A DNA stretch of 30,509 nucleotides from CADCTB01 sp035494015 (GTDB lineage Bacteria; Actinomycetota; Acidimicrobiia; Acidimicrobiales; AC-14): assembly GCA_035494015.1 (NCBI GenBank), contig DATJHJ010000107.1, positions 1 through 30,509 on the forward strand, read 5' to 3'. Below the pieces are notes generated by a model. The model ran no database searches. It saw only the letters and a list, made by a program, of their open reading frames with translations, and was not told the DNA's origin. Both the position numbers and the translations under genes were made by a program. Below, one piece after another: positions 1 to 7,249 of this stretch (the first letter of the stretch is position 1; each line of letters opens with the position of its first letter).

Positions 1-1344
1 GCCGAGGCCCATGGCCGTGGCGGTGCTCATGTCGAGCGTGCGCACGGTGACCGGCGCCGCCGAACGGAGCGCGCCGCTCCCGCACCCGCCCTCCGGGCCG
101 GTGAGCACCGTGAGCCCGCCGCCGACGAGGTCCAGGGTCGATACCCGCCGCCCGGCGACCGTCGTCCAGTGGTGGGGGATGCGGCCGTTCAGGTCCCACG
201 GCAATGCCTCTTCCGTGCTCCGGCGCGCCCCTCCCGGTTCGGCGGCCCGCCCGACGTTGTGGACGGCGACGGGGCGGCGCTCGGCCTCGTAGGTGTCGAG
301 AAGCTCTGCCGCCGCCCACCCCTTGAGCACGAAGGCCAGCTTCCAGCCCAGGTCGAACGCGTCCTGGATGGCGGTGTTCATCCCCGTTCCGCCCCGGGGC
401 GTCATGCGATGGGCGGCGTCGCCGACCAGGAAGGCGTTCCCGCACCGGTAGGTCCGGGCCATCTGGGCGGCGAAGGAGAAGCGGCTCAGCCGCTCGATCC
501 TGGGCTCCAGGTCGTCGACCCCCGCGGCCCGGGCGATCAGTGCCGTGAGCTCGGGCGCCGACAGATCTTCCAGCCGCTCGTTGCCCGGGAGCCGTTCCCG
601 CGACAGCCCCCAGCGGTCGCCCCGGCCGCGGCGGTTCAGCACGCACACCGCGCCGGGGCGGGTGATGACGTAGAGGGCGTAACGACGGTCGCCGACGGCG
701 GCGTCCAGCGGGGCGACGAACTCGACCCGCTCGTAGTCGGCCAGGTGGTCCGGCCCGTCCATCGGAACGCCGAGTTGCGCCCGCACCGCGCTTCCCGACC
801 CGTCGGCGGCGATGACGTAGTCGGCGTCGACGGCGATGGTCGTGCTCGTGGACCGATCGAGCACCTGCGCCCGGAACCCGTGGCCAGGGCCCTCGCCGAG
901 GTCGAGCAGCTCGTGCTCGAGCCGCACGCGCACCGACGGGGCCTGCCGCAGGCGGGCGAGAAGCAGGGGTTCGTGATGGTCCTGCGGCGCCCACGCGGGG
1001 CGCGTCGGGCTGACCGCCGCCGCCTCCCCGTCGGACGGGTACCCGACCGGCATCTCGACACCCTCGCCGGCGCTGAGCGTGGAGGTGACCCACGCTCGCG
1101 ACTCCACGTCGGCTGCGCCCGCCCGTACCGCCTCTTCCAGCCCGAACCGCCGCATGAGCTCCATGCCACGGGTGCTGATGACCAGGTTCCGGGAGAGGGT
1201 CGAGGTCCCCGGCCGCTTGTCGACGACCAGGACGTCGATGCCGTAACCGCCGAGGGTGATGCCCGCCACCAGACCGGCGGGCCCGGCCCCGACGACCAGG
1301 ACCTGGGTGCGGTGGACATTTGATGATAGGATTCCTCTTTCCAT
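1..1344 (-). CDS. FAD-dependent aromatic hydroxylase (group A), 3' end cut by window
   Basis: Flavoprotein monooxygenase of the PheA/TfdB/RdmE type, expected to hydroxylate an aromatic substrate using NAD(P)H and O2. The frame is open from the ATG at 1344 to base 1, giving 448 codons with the C-terminus outside the window. Seen: dinucleotide-binding motif GAGPAGL at residues 19-25, the mid-protein DG motif (ADGSGSAVR, near 790-822), the FAD-ribityl GD motif (FLVGDAAHRMTP, near 400-450), and a C-terminal part beginning RIPHHW and containing RRVSTLDL, typical of the thioredoxin-like tail of this group. Probably only a few dozen residues are missing. ATG 1344 is the first in-frame start before the Rossmann motif and lies 21 bp from a divergent TetR gene, its likely regulator. 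The substrate cannot be read from sequence. Confidence 0.92.
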   Translation of the reverse strand, partial: MERGILSSNVHRTQVLVVGAGPAGLVAGITLGGYGIDVLVVDKRPGTSTLSRNLVISTRGMELMRRFGLEEAVRAGAADVESRAWVTSTLSAGEGVEMPVGYPSDGEAAAVSPTRPAWAPQDHHEPLLLARLRQAPSVRVRLEHELLDLGEGPGHGFRAQVLDRSTSTTIAVDADYVIAADGSGSAVRAQLGVPMDGPDHLADYERVEFVAPLDAAVGDRRYALYVITRPGAVCVLNRRGRGDRWGLSRERLPGNERLEDLSAPELTALIARAAGVDDLEPRIERLSRFSFAAQMARTYRCGNAFLVGDAAHRMTPRGGTGMNTAIQDAFDLGWKLAFVLKGWAAAELLDTYEAERRPVAVHNVGRAAEPGGARRSTEEALPWDLNGRIPHHWTTVAGRRVSTLDLVGGGLTVLTGPEGGCGSGALRSAAPVTVRTLDMSTATAMGLG

Positions 1345-1365
1345 TATGCGGCTAGTATCAGCAAT
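1321..1365. promoter_or_regulatory. Divergent promoter/operator, hydroxylase-TetR
   Basis: Only 21 bp separate the two start codons, and this is the most AT-rich stretch nearby. A TAGTAT hexamer on plus (1353-1358) overlaps GATACT on minus (1359-1354). Either could be a -10 box, leaving about 7-9 bases to each ATG, so the transcripts may be leaderless or nearly so. TGATGATAG (1321-1329) and CTAGTATCA (1352-1360) form an imperfect inverted repeat (7 of 9). A TetR dimer bound here would cover both promoters. Inference only. Confidence 0.35.
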
Positions 1366-2007
1366 ATGCCCGAGGGTGTCAAGCGGTCCTACGACAACTC
1401 CCGGCGCCAGGCGCAGGTTCGGGCGACACGCGCCAAGGTGCTGGAGGCCGCCCGCCGCCTCCTCGTCGAGCTCGGCTACCCGGCGACCACGATGGAGGCC
1501 ATCTCGGAGGCCGCCGACACCCCGGTCCCCACCGTGTACCGGCTGTTCGGCTCGAAGCGGGCCGTCCTCGCCGCCGTGCTGGACGATGCCTTCGGGGGCG
1601 ACGACGCTCCCGTTGCCTTCGTCGACCGGCCGGCGGTGCAGGCCGCCCTGGCCGAGCCCGACCCGGGGGCGATGCTGGACGCCTTCGCCCTCCTGGCCGC
1701 CGAGCTGCTCGAACGGTCCTCGGCCCTCCAGCACGTGCTGGCCACCGCGGCCGGCGTCGATCCCGACGCCTCCCAGCTGCTCGCCGAGATCCGGCGGCAG
1801 CGCCACCGCGGGCAGTCGAGGATCGTCGCCGCCCTCGTGGCCCGAAACGCGCTCGACCCCTCGATGGATCCGGCGGAGGCGGCCGACATCGTCTACGTGC
1901 TGATGTCGCCCGACACGTACCGGACCTTCACCGTCGACCGGGGGTGGACGACCGAGCAGTACCGGCGCTGGCTCGGCCGGTCCCTCCGGGCCCTCCTTCC
2001 CCCGTAG
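1366..2007 (+). CDS. TetR family transcriptional regulator
   Basis: 213 residues, a normal length for TetR. The N-terminal helix-turn-helix domain (about residues 18-65) contains ILEAARRLL-like helix 1, TTMEAISEAADTPVPTVYRLF as the HTH and SKRAVLAAVL after it. The C-terminal half is helical and probably holds the ligand pocket. It begins 21 bp from the divergently read FAD hydroxylase, the usual layout for a local repressor released by the aromatic substrate or a product. ATG 1366 is the only sensible start. The ligand is unknown. Confidence 0.93.
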   Translation: MPEGVKRSYDNSRRQAQVRATRAKVLEAARRLLVELGYPATTMEAISEAADTPVPTVYRLFGSKRAVLAAVLDDAFGGDDAPVAFVDRPAVQAALAEPDPGAMLDAFALLAAELLERSSALQHVLATAAGVDPDASQLLAEIRRQRHRGQSRIVAALVARNALDPSMDPAEAADIVYVLMSPDTYRTFTVDRGWTTEQYRRWLGRSLRALLPP

Positions 2008-2049
2008 GGGCGCACCACCACATCGGAGCCGTGGCTAGCGTGGGCGCCG

Positions 2050-2976
2050 ATGCCCTCCCGGTGGCCGGCGCTCCCTTACGCGGCGTGGAGCGCCACGTGC
2101 GACACCCTGCACGCCCACACCCAGCTGCTGGGCAAGCTGGCCGTGGCCCTGGCGCCCCCCGAGCCGCAGCTCCAGCATGCCGCCCTGCGCCTGACCGCCC
2201 GGGGGTGGGAGACGGCGCCGCTCCCGGCCCCGGACGGCTCGGGGGCGCTCGTCGTCGCCCTCGACCTGCATGCCCACCGGACGACGATCGAGCACAGCGA
2301 CGGCCGGGCCCGTCACATCCCGCTGGCGCCGGACCGGCCGGTCGGGGAGGTGACCGGCGAGGTGCTGGCTGCGGTCGACGACCTCGTCGGCACCGTGCGG
2401 ATCAACCCCCGCCCCCAGGAGACCCCCTGGACCGTCTCCCTCGACGAGGACGACGAGCACCGGACCTACGACCCGGCCCAGGTGTCGACCTACTTCGCCG
2501 CCGCCACCCAGGCCGCCCTGGTCCTGGCCGAGCTGCGGGCGCCCTACCGCGGCCGGTCCTCGCCGGTCAACGCCTGGTGGGGCTCCTTCGACCTGGCCGT
2601 GAGCCTGTTCTCCGGGCAAGCGGTCGACCCGCCGTCGAGCGACTTCATCACCCGGAACTCCGGCGACGCCCAGCAGATCGAGGTGGGGTGGTGGCCCGGC
2701 GACGCCCGCTACACGCGCCCTGCCTTCTTCGCCTTCGCCTTCCCCGCTCCGGAGGGCTTCAGCACCGCCTCACTCGCACCCCCGGCGGCCCGCTGGGACA
2801 CGGGGCTGGGGGAGTACATCCTCGACTGGGACGACGCCCGCGCCGCTCCCGATCCCCGCGGCGCCGCCCTCGAGTTCGGCCTGTCGGCCATCCGCCACGC
2901 CTGCATGGTGTGCGGCTGGGACCCGGCCCTGGCCGCCAGCGCCGAAGGCGTCCCGCCTCCGGTGCGCCCTTCCTGA
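2050..2976 (+). CDS. DUF5996 family protein
   Basis: 308 residues, matching the usual length of the DUF5996 family, whose function is unknown. Family features seen: an N-terminal WPALPYAAW, then TLHAHTQLLGKL, a central PVNAWWGSFDLAVSLFSG, a WWPGD segment, FFAFAFPAPEGF, and a C-terminal stretch ending near CGWD. No signal peptide or membrane segment is visible, so it is probably cytoplasmic. It starts 42 bp after the TetR gene on the same strand and may be co-transcribed with it. Its stop lies 4 bp from the convergent stop of the RnfD-like gene, leaving no room for a separate terminator. Confidence 0.85.
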   Translation: MPSRWPALPYAAWSATCDTLHAHTQLLGKLAVALAPPEPQLQHAALRLTARGWETAPLPAPDGSGALVVALDLHAHRTTIEHSDGRARHIPLAPDRPVGEVTGEVLAAVDDLVGTVRINPRPQETPWTVSLDEDDEHRTYDPAQVSTYFAAATQAALVLAELRAPYRGRSSPVNAWWGSFDLAVSLFSGQAVDPPSSDFITRNSGDAQQIEVGWWPGDARYTRPAFFAFAFPAPEGFSTASLAPPAARWDTGLGEYILDWDDARAAPDPRGAALEFGLSAIRHACMVCGWDPALAASAEGVPPPVRPS

Positions 2977-2980
2977 TTCG

Positions 2981-4126
2981 TCATTGGGGGTTGCGGGAGC
3001 CGGTCAGGCCGCGCTCGATGTTGACCACGCCCTTGTTGCCGATGAGGGTCGAGGTGTCGATGGGCGCGGCCAGGGCGATGATGGCGGCGGCCACCACGGT
3101 TGGGGTCAGCACGGCGGCGGTCAGGCGGCGGCGGGCGGGCATCGTGGCCGGTGTCGTCCCCGCCGCTCGGGCCTGGCGGCGGGCGACGGCGCCCTCGATG
3201 AACGGGACCAGGGCGCAGGTGAAGGTCAGGCTGGAGAGCAGGGACAGCTTGATCCCGAACTCCGTCGACTGGGGCAGCAGGAGGGCGGCGGCGACCAGGG
3301 CGGTGCCCACGCCGAACATGAGCCGGCCGCGGGGCGACTTGGGCGCCGTCTGGGGGTCGGAGATCATGAAGAACACGAAGATCAGCAGCTCGGGCGAGCA
3401 CACGATGTCGACCCAGTAGGACATCCCCGAGATCGGTCCCTGGTGCCAGATGGCGACGAAGTTCCGCCCGGCCAGGGCGTAGATGCCGACCACGACGGCG
3501 AAGGTGGCCAGGAAGGCGGTCACCATGGCGTGCATGCGCACCGGCTTGAGCACCCAGTAGCCGCCGAAGAGGATCACTGCCATGGCGGCCAGGACGGGCC
3601 CGCTGCCGTAGCGGCCCCACCACAGGTACTGCGGGAAGACCCGGGCCGGGCCGATGATCAGCAGGGTGGCGACGATCCCGATGTTCGACGGGTTGAACAG
3701 GTGCTTGCCCCGCCACGGGCGGATCAGGTGCTTGGCCAGCAGGGACACCACTGCGGCGAGGACGAAGAACTGGATCCCCCGCAGGCTCCACCAGTCGCCG
3801 TGCTTGGTGCCCGACGCCCGGAGGATGAACGAGATGCTGTTGCCGGTGAGGATGCCGCTGGCCGGCCACACCAGCATGTGGGCGCTGCGGTAGGTCATCA
3901 CGCCCTCGGCCAGCCCGCACACCAGGATGGTGACCAGGATCTGGGCGATGGACAGCTTGAAGCCGAGCACGGATTGGCCCAGGAACTGCAGTGTGAAGAT
4001 GATGGCCGACAGCCGCAGCCGCGGGTCGCGGCGGTTGGGCAGGACGACGGGGATGTCCTTGCCCCGGATGCGGACGTGCGGCTTCGGCTTCTCCGCGACA
4101 GTCGTCGTCGTCGACGGGGACGTCAT
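2981..4126 (-). CDS. RnfD/NqrB-like (NQR2/RnfD family) membrane protein
   Basis: 381 residues, mostly hydrophobic, with about ten predicted membrane helices. It resembles the NqrB/RnfD family, flavin-carrying membrane subunits of ion-pumping or quinone-linked redox complexes; UnbU of enediyne clusters is a related member. Seen: HLFNPSNIGIV (about 132-142), SPELLIFVFFMISDPQTAP (about 234-252) matching the family's DP-T-P loop, and PRGRLMFG after it. A canonical covalent-FMN motif (D-x-x-S/T-G-A-T) is absent; ILRASGTKHG (about 101-110) is the nearest look-alike. The last 50 residues add one more helix and a polar tail. ATG 4126 was chosen because it overlaps the DM13 stop as ATGA; a longer frame back to 4171 would lie inside the DM13 gene. 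Other Rnf/Nqr subunits are not present here. Confidence 0.78.
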   Translation of the reverse strand: MTSPSTTTTVAEKPKPHVRIRGKDIPVVLPNRRDPRLRLSAIIFTLQFLGQSVLGFKLSIAQILVTILVCGLAEGVMTYRSAHMLVWPASGILTGNSISFILRASGTKHGDWWSLRGIQFFVLAAVVSLLAKHLIRPWRGKHLFNPSNIGIVATLLIIGPARVFPQYLWWGRYGSGPVLAAMAVILFGGYWVLKPVRMHAMVTAFLATFAVVVGIYALAGRNFVAIWHQGPISGMSYWVDIVCSPELLIFVFFMISDPQTAPKSPRGRLMFGVGTALVAAALLLPQSTEFGIKLSLLSSLTFTCALVPFIEGAVARRQARAAGTTPATMPARRRLTAAVLTPTVVAAAIIALAAPIDTSTLIGNKGVVNIERGLTGSRNPQ

Positions 4127-5046
4127 GACAGGCTGGCCGCGGCGTAGGCGCTGTGCTGGACCTCGCACCACAGCACGACCGAGTGGTACTGGCGGACGTT
4201 GACCTCGGGCGGGATGTCGAAGTTGAGCGCCCCCGCGGTCACGTCGAGGGACTTGACCAGGGCGGATTGCGGCCCGTTGGCGAACTGGTCGGTGCTCTTG
4301 GGCGCGTCGAGCGGGCTCAGGCGGATCTCGAGGTCGGAGTTGGGGGTGACGAAGAAGTCGTCGAGGCGCAGGGCGTAGGTGCCGGAGGGCAGCCGGTAGA
4401 TGGTGACCGTTCCCTGGCCGACCTGGTCGACCCGGTAGAAGTCACCCTTGGCCACCACCGACGCGCCGGGGGAGGTCATCGCCGGCAGCGGGGGCTCGTA
4501 GAGGGGGACGTCGATCTGCTGGTCGATCTTGATGGTCCACGGGCCGTCGGCCGTGACCTTGAGGGTCACCGAGCCCTTGTCGACGCCGTAGCCGACGTTG
4601 TTGCTCGGGCAGCTGCTGTCGACGAAGGGCCGGGGCCGGGAGTTGGAGGCCACGGTGAGGTGGCCGGTCTGGCACGTCCAGGTGGCCCGGAACTGGAGCG
4701 CGGAAGGGTCGATGGCGACGGGGGCGGTGGTCGTCGACCCGGTGCCCTGCAGCGTGGTGACTCCCTGCCACCAGGGGTTCGAGCGCAGGACCGACTTGGC
4801 CGTGGCGCCCGAGGGTGCCGCACTCGTGGCCGTGGCCCCGCCGTCGGTGGCCTGGCGACCGCTGGCGACCGCCACCGGTGCCGCCGTGGGGGCGCCGATG
4901 AACCGGTCCCGCCAGCCGAGGAAGTTCCCCCCGAGCAGGGCGGCGACCAGCACCCCGATCACGGCCAGGACCGGTCCGGGCCGCCACGGGGACGGCGGCG
5001 GGGGCGGTTCGGACGGGACCGGGGGGCGGATGAGGGTGTCCGTCAT
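4123..5046 (-). CDS. Membrane-anchored DM13-domain protein, predicted electron transfer
   Basis: 307 residues. A proline-rich cytoplasmic N-terminus precedes one hydrophobic segment (about 26-44), then a low-complexity linker with a core SGAT at 79-82. A middle beta-rich domain (about 115-190) has Cys125 and Cys146, likely a disulfide, and ends in a QQIDVPLYEPPLPAM-like stretch. The C-terminal DM13 domain (about 200-305) has GDFYRVDQVGQGTVTIYRL, LDDFFVTPNSDLEIRLS, YHSVVLWC and a final A-A-L; Cys294 is the conserved DM13 cysteine. DM13 is linked with redox domains (DOMON, b561) and thought to transfer electrons. It should face outside the membrane. An AAGGGAG ribosome site precedes ATG 5046, and the stop overlaps the RnfD-like start, so the two probably work together. 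Confidence 0.82.
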   Translation of the reverse strand: MTDTLIRPPVPSEPPPPPSPWRPGPVLAVIGVLVAALLGGNFLGWRDRFIGAPTAAPVAVASGRQATDGGATATSAAPSGATAKSVLRSNPWWQGVTTLQGTGSTTTAPVAIDPSALQFRATWTCQTGHLTVASNSRPRPFVDSSCPSNNVGYGVDKGSVTLKVTADGPWTIKIDQQIDVPLYEPPLPAMTSPGASVVAKGDFYRVDQVGQGTVTIYRLPSGTYALRLDDFFVTPNSDLEIRLSPLDAPKSTDQFANGPQSALVKSLDVTAGALNFDIPPEVNVRQYHSVVLWCEVQHSAYAAASLS

Positions 5047-5063
5047 TGGTCCACACTCCCTTC

Positions 5064-5112
5064 GGGACTGCGTCCCAATGAGTGTCTGTCGGACCGGCCT
5101 CCCGGGCCGGTC
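5064..5112 (-). terminator. Hairpins in the MFS-DM13 gap
   Basis: Two perfect hairpins read on the minus strand after the MFS gene: an 8-bp stem with 5-base loop at 5092-5112 (GACCGGCC with GGCCGGTC, overlapping the MFS stop) and a 5-bp stem with 3-base loop at 5064-5076. Neither is followed by a T run, so they may attenuate or stabilise the downstream message rather than end transcription. The 64-bp gap is still compatible with one operon. Confidence 0.35.
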
Positions 5113-6745
5113 ATGTGGCGTGCTCCAGTGTGGCGAGCTCTGCTGCGGTGATGTCCTCCAACCGGCGTCGGCGGGTTTCTACCCCGAACACCATGACGGC
5201 GATCGCGGCCGCGGCCATCGGGACGGCCCCGATGGCGGCGGTCGTCGAGATCCCCGGCGCGGTGACCGCCGCCACCACCAGGGCGATGATGAGCACCCCG
5301 CCGAACTTGGACGCCCCGGCGGCCAAGCCCGTCCCCCGCGAGCGGACGCGGGTCGGGTAGACCTCCGAGCTGTAGGCGGCGAGCACGGCGACCACCGAGC
5401 TGATGCCCCAGATGGGCACGATGAGCAGGACGTGGAGCAGCCCGCTGTCGTGGGCCACCCGATCGCCGGCGACCACGAAGCCGAGCAGGGCCACCGACGT
5501 CAGCCCGGACAGCAGGGCGATCGTCTTCTTGCTGCTCCAGAACCCGTAGAGCCAGGCCACGGCGAAGTTGAGCGGGAACCCGATGATGGCCGAGTCCCGC
5601 AGGATGCGGTCGGCGGTGACCTCCTTGTAGCCCAGGCGCTGGAGGTTCGACGGGATCCAGAGCTGAAAGCCGTACGCCACCAGCCCGGCGCCGATGCCGA
5701 GGAAGACCACGACCAGCGACAGGCTGAGGAACGGCGGCCGGAACAGCTGGTCGAACCGTCCCCGCACCCGCTCCTCGACCATCAGGTCGGTGTCCGGGTC
5801 CTCGACGACGATGGCGCCATAGCGCTCCATCACCGCCCGGGCCTCGGCCTCGCGGCCCTGGGCCAGCAGGAACCGGGGTGACTCGGGGATCCAGCGGTTC
5901 AGGAGGATCAGCAGCAGGCCGGTGGGCAGGCCGAGCAGCCACAGGATCCTCCAGGTGTAGTGGGGCACCAGCGACGACGACAGCCAGCTGGTGATGATGT
6001 AGGCCCCGGCGATGTCCCCCCCGATGAGGACCATGACCCAGCCGCGGTGGCGGGCCGGGATGGTCTCGGCGATGAGGGCGAAGGTGATGGGCAGCATCCC
6101 TCCGGCGCCCAGCCCCATGATGAAGCACATGCCCAGGTTGAGCCGGTAGGACGGCATGGACCCGCAGATCGAGGTGGCCACGAAGACCACGCCGGCCAGC
6201 AGGATGGATGCCCGGCGGCCGATCCGGTCGCCCAGCCATCCCCAGAGGAACGAGCCGATGACCGTCCCCGATATCCCGAACAGGGGGAGGAGGGCGGCGA
6301 CGGGGTGGCCGGCCGGGTTCCCGGGCGACTTGAGGTTGTACTCCTTGGCGAAGCCGGGGACGACGAAGGACAGGGCGGTGGGCTTCATCACGTCGATGGT
6401 GACGGCGACGGCCATGACCAGCAGCAGGCCGACGTGGGCCGGCCGGATGGCTGCGTCGTCCAACGCCCGGACCCGGATGCGGGCCACCCGCTCGTGGAGG
6501 GCGGCCGCCGCCGGCGGGTACAGCCCGTAGAACGTGGCCGCCAGGCCGGCCACGATCAGGACCATGCCCAGGATCATCGGGCGGTCGGCCCCCATGCCGG
6601 CCAGCCGGTAGTGCACGTCCCGGGCCTCGACGTACATGGGCAGGTGCAGGAGGACGCCGGCTGTCACCGCGGTGATGCCCGCCCAGAAGGCGGTCCGGTT
6701 GCCGTAGGTGATGGCGGCGGCAGCTTGTGGACGCTCGACGATCAC
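5111..6745 (-). CDS. MFS transporter, sugar/organic-acid:proton symporter-like
   Basis: 544 residues. The major-facilitator core carries the loop motif GDRIGRR (after the second core helix), MGLGAGGMLPITFALIAE, PESPRFLL at the end of the first six-helix bundle, and SEVYPTRVRSRGTG in the second bundle. These mark the sugar-porter/metabolite:H+ symporter branch. Two additional hydrophobic segments at about 20-40 and 55-75 precede the core, so about 14 helices are likely. The substrate is unknown. The GTG at 6745 is the furthest upstream start and has a GGTGGA site before it. It heads the operon with the DM13 and RnfD-like genes, an unusual partnership; the transported compound might feed or require that redox pair (inference). 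A palindromic operator candidate lies just upstream at 6767-6797. Confidence 0.88.
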   Translation of the reverse strand: MIVERPQAAAAITYGNRTAFWAGITAVTAGVLLHLPMYVEARDVHYRLAGMGADRPMILGMVLIVAGLAATFYGLYPPAAAALHERVARIRVRALDDAAIRPAHVGLLLVMAVAVTIDVMKPTALSFVVPGFAKEYNLKSPGNPAGHPVAALLPLFGISGTVIGSFLWGWLGDRIGRRASILLAGVVFVATSICGSMPSYRLNLGMCFIMGLGAGGMLPITFALIAETIPARHRGWVMVLIGGDIAGAYIITSWLSSSLVPHYTWRILWLLGLPTGLLLILLNRWIPESPRFLLAQGREAEARAVMERYGAIVVEDPDTDLMVEERVRGRFDQLFRPPFLSLSLVVVFLGIGAGLVAYGFQLWIPSNLQRLGYKEVTADRILRDSAIIGFPLNFAVAWLYGFWSSKKTIALLSGLTSVALLGFVVAGDRVAHDSGLLHVLLIVPIWGISSVVAVLAAYSSEVYPTRVRSRGTGLAAGASKFGGVLIIALVVAAVTAPGISTTAAIGAVPMAAAAIAVMVFGVETRRRRLEDITAAELATLEHAT

Positions 6746-6766
6746 GGATCCACCGTATGCATGGCG

Positions 6767-6797
6767 CGTAACGGCAGCGTTATGGAAACGTAACGCT
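6767..6797. promoter_or_regulatory. CGTAACG repeat/palindrome, operator candidate for the MFS operon
   Basis: CGTAACG occurs twice in direct orientation (6767-6773 and 6789-6795), exactly 22 bp apart, about two helical turns. AGCGTTA (6776-6782) forms a perfect 7-bp inverted repeat with TAACGCT (6791-6797) across 8 bases. It lies in the 56-bp gap between the CopZ-like stop (6802) and the MFS GTG (6745), where an operator for the MFS-DM13-RnfD operon would be. The regulator is not identified. Confidence 0.45.
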
Positions 6798-6801
6798 CAC
6801 G

Positions 6802-7011
6802 TCAGGTGCGCAGGTCGTACCCGGCGTCCTCGACCGCAGTCCGCAGGGCCTCCGGGTCCGGGTTGGTGTCGGCGGTCACCGTCACCTGGCCGGTGGGGAG
6901 GTCGACGGCCACGTCGGTGACCCCGTCCACGCCCCCGACGGCCTTGCGGATCGAGGCGACGCAGTGGTCGCAGGTCATGCCGTCGACGAGGAGGGTGGTG
7001 GTCGTGCTCAT
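6802..7011 (-). CDS. Heavy-metal-associated (HMA) domain protein, CopZ-like
   Basis: 69 residues making up one HMA domain. The metal-binding loop GMTCDHC places Cys14 and Cys17 for Cu(I) or a similar soft metal, and the rest follows the beta-alpha-beta-beta-alpha-beta pattern, ending ALRTAVEDAGYDL. Proteins like this carry copper in the cytoplasm or deliver it to P-type ATPases and copper sensors, but neither is present here. It starts 4 bp after the ferredoxin stop and is almost certainly the last gene of the ferric-reductase/NuoF-like/ferredoxin operon. That position suggests a metal-handling link to this redox chain. Confidence 0.9.
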   Translation of the reverse strand: MSTTTTLLVDGMTCDHCVASIRKAVGGVDGVTDVAVDLPTGQVTVTADTNPDPEALRTAVEDAGYDLRT

Positions 7012-7015
7012 CCCG

Positions 7016-7249
7016 TCAACGTACCTGCGCTTCCGGGGTTACCGGTTCGAGGCGCAGGGCCAGGGCCGGGCAGTTGGCCACCGCCCAGCGGGCGTGGTCG
7101 AGCAGTTCGGGGGGGACGATCTCGGCCCGCACGATCGGGTACCCCCAGTCGTCGAGCCGGATCCACTCGGGCAGGAGCTCGGCGCAGACGGCGTGGCCGT
7201 CGCAGCCGATCGGGTCGACGCGCAGCCGGTACCGGCGGGCCGTCCTCAT
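7016..7249 (-). CDS. Small ferredoxin, CxxHxxC type
   Basis: 77 residues. Cys16, Cys22 and a distant Cys60 (followed by Pro) are present, with His19 where four-cluster ferredoxins have a cysteine. This C-x2-H-x2-C...CP pattern is common in actinobacterial single-cluster ferredoxins ([3Fe-4S] or His-ligated [4Fe-4S]), including P450 partners. Its ATG at 7249 overlaps the stop of the NuoF-like gene as ATGA, so translation is probably coupled. It likely passes electrons between the NuoF-like protein and the heme membrane protein. It might also serve the P450 at 18314-19432, but that gene is not adjacent. Confidence 0.9.
   Translation of the reverse strand: MRTARRYRLRVDPIGCDGHAVCAELLPEWIRLDDWGYPIVRAEIVPPELLDHARWAVANCPALALRLEPVTPEAQVR

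Noticed and set aside
169..1323. Long open frame on plus opposite the FAD hydroxylase
   Set aside because: Its translation is low-complexity Pro/Gly/Arg/Val text without domains, while the minus strand carries all flavin-site motifs. It arises from G/C third-position bias.
4127..4171. Longer N-terminus for the RnfD-like protein
   Set aside because: The extra 15 residues are Arg-rich, overlap the DM13 coding end, and the ATGA overlap at 4126 gives a better start.
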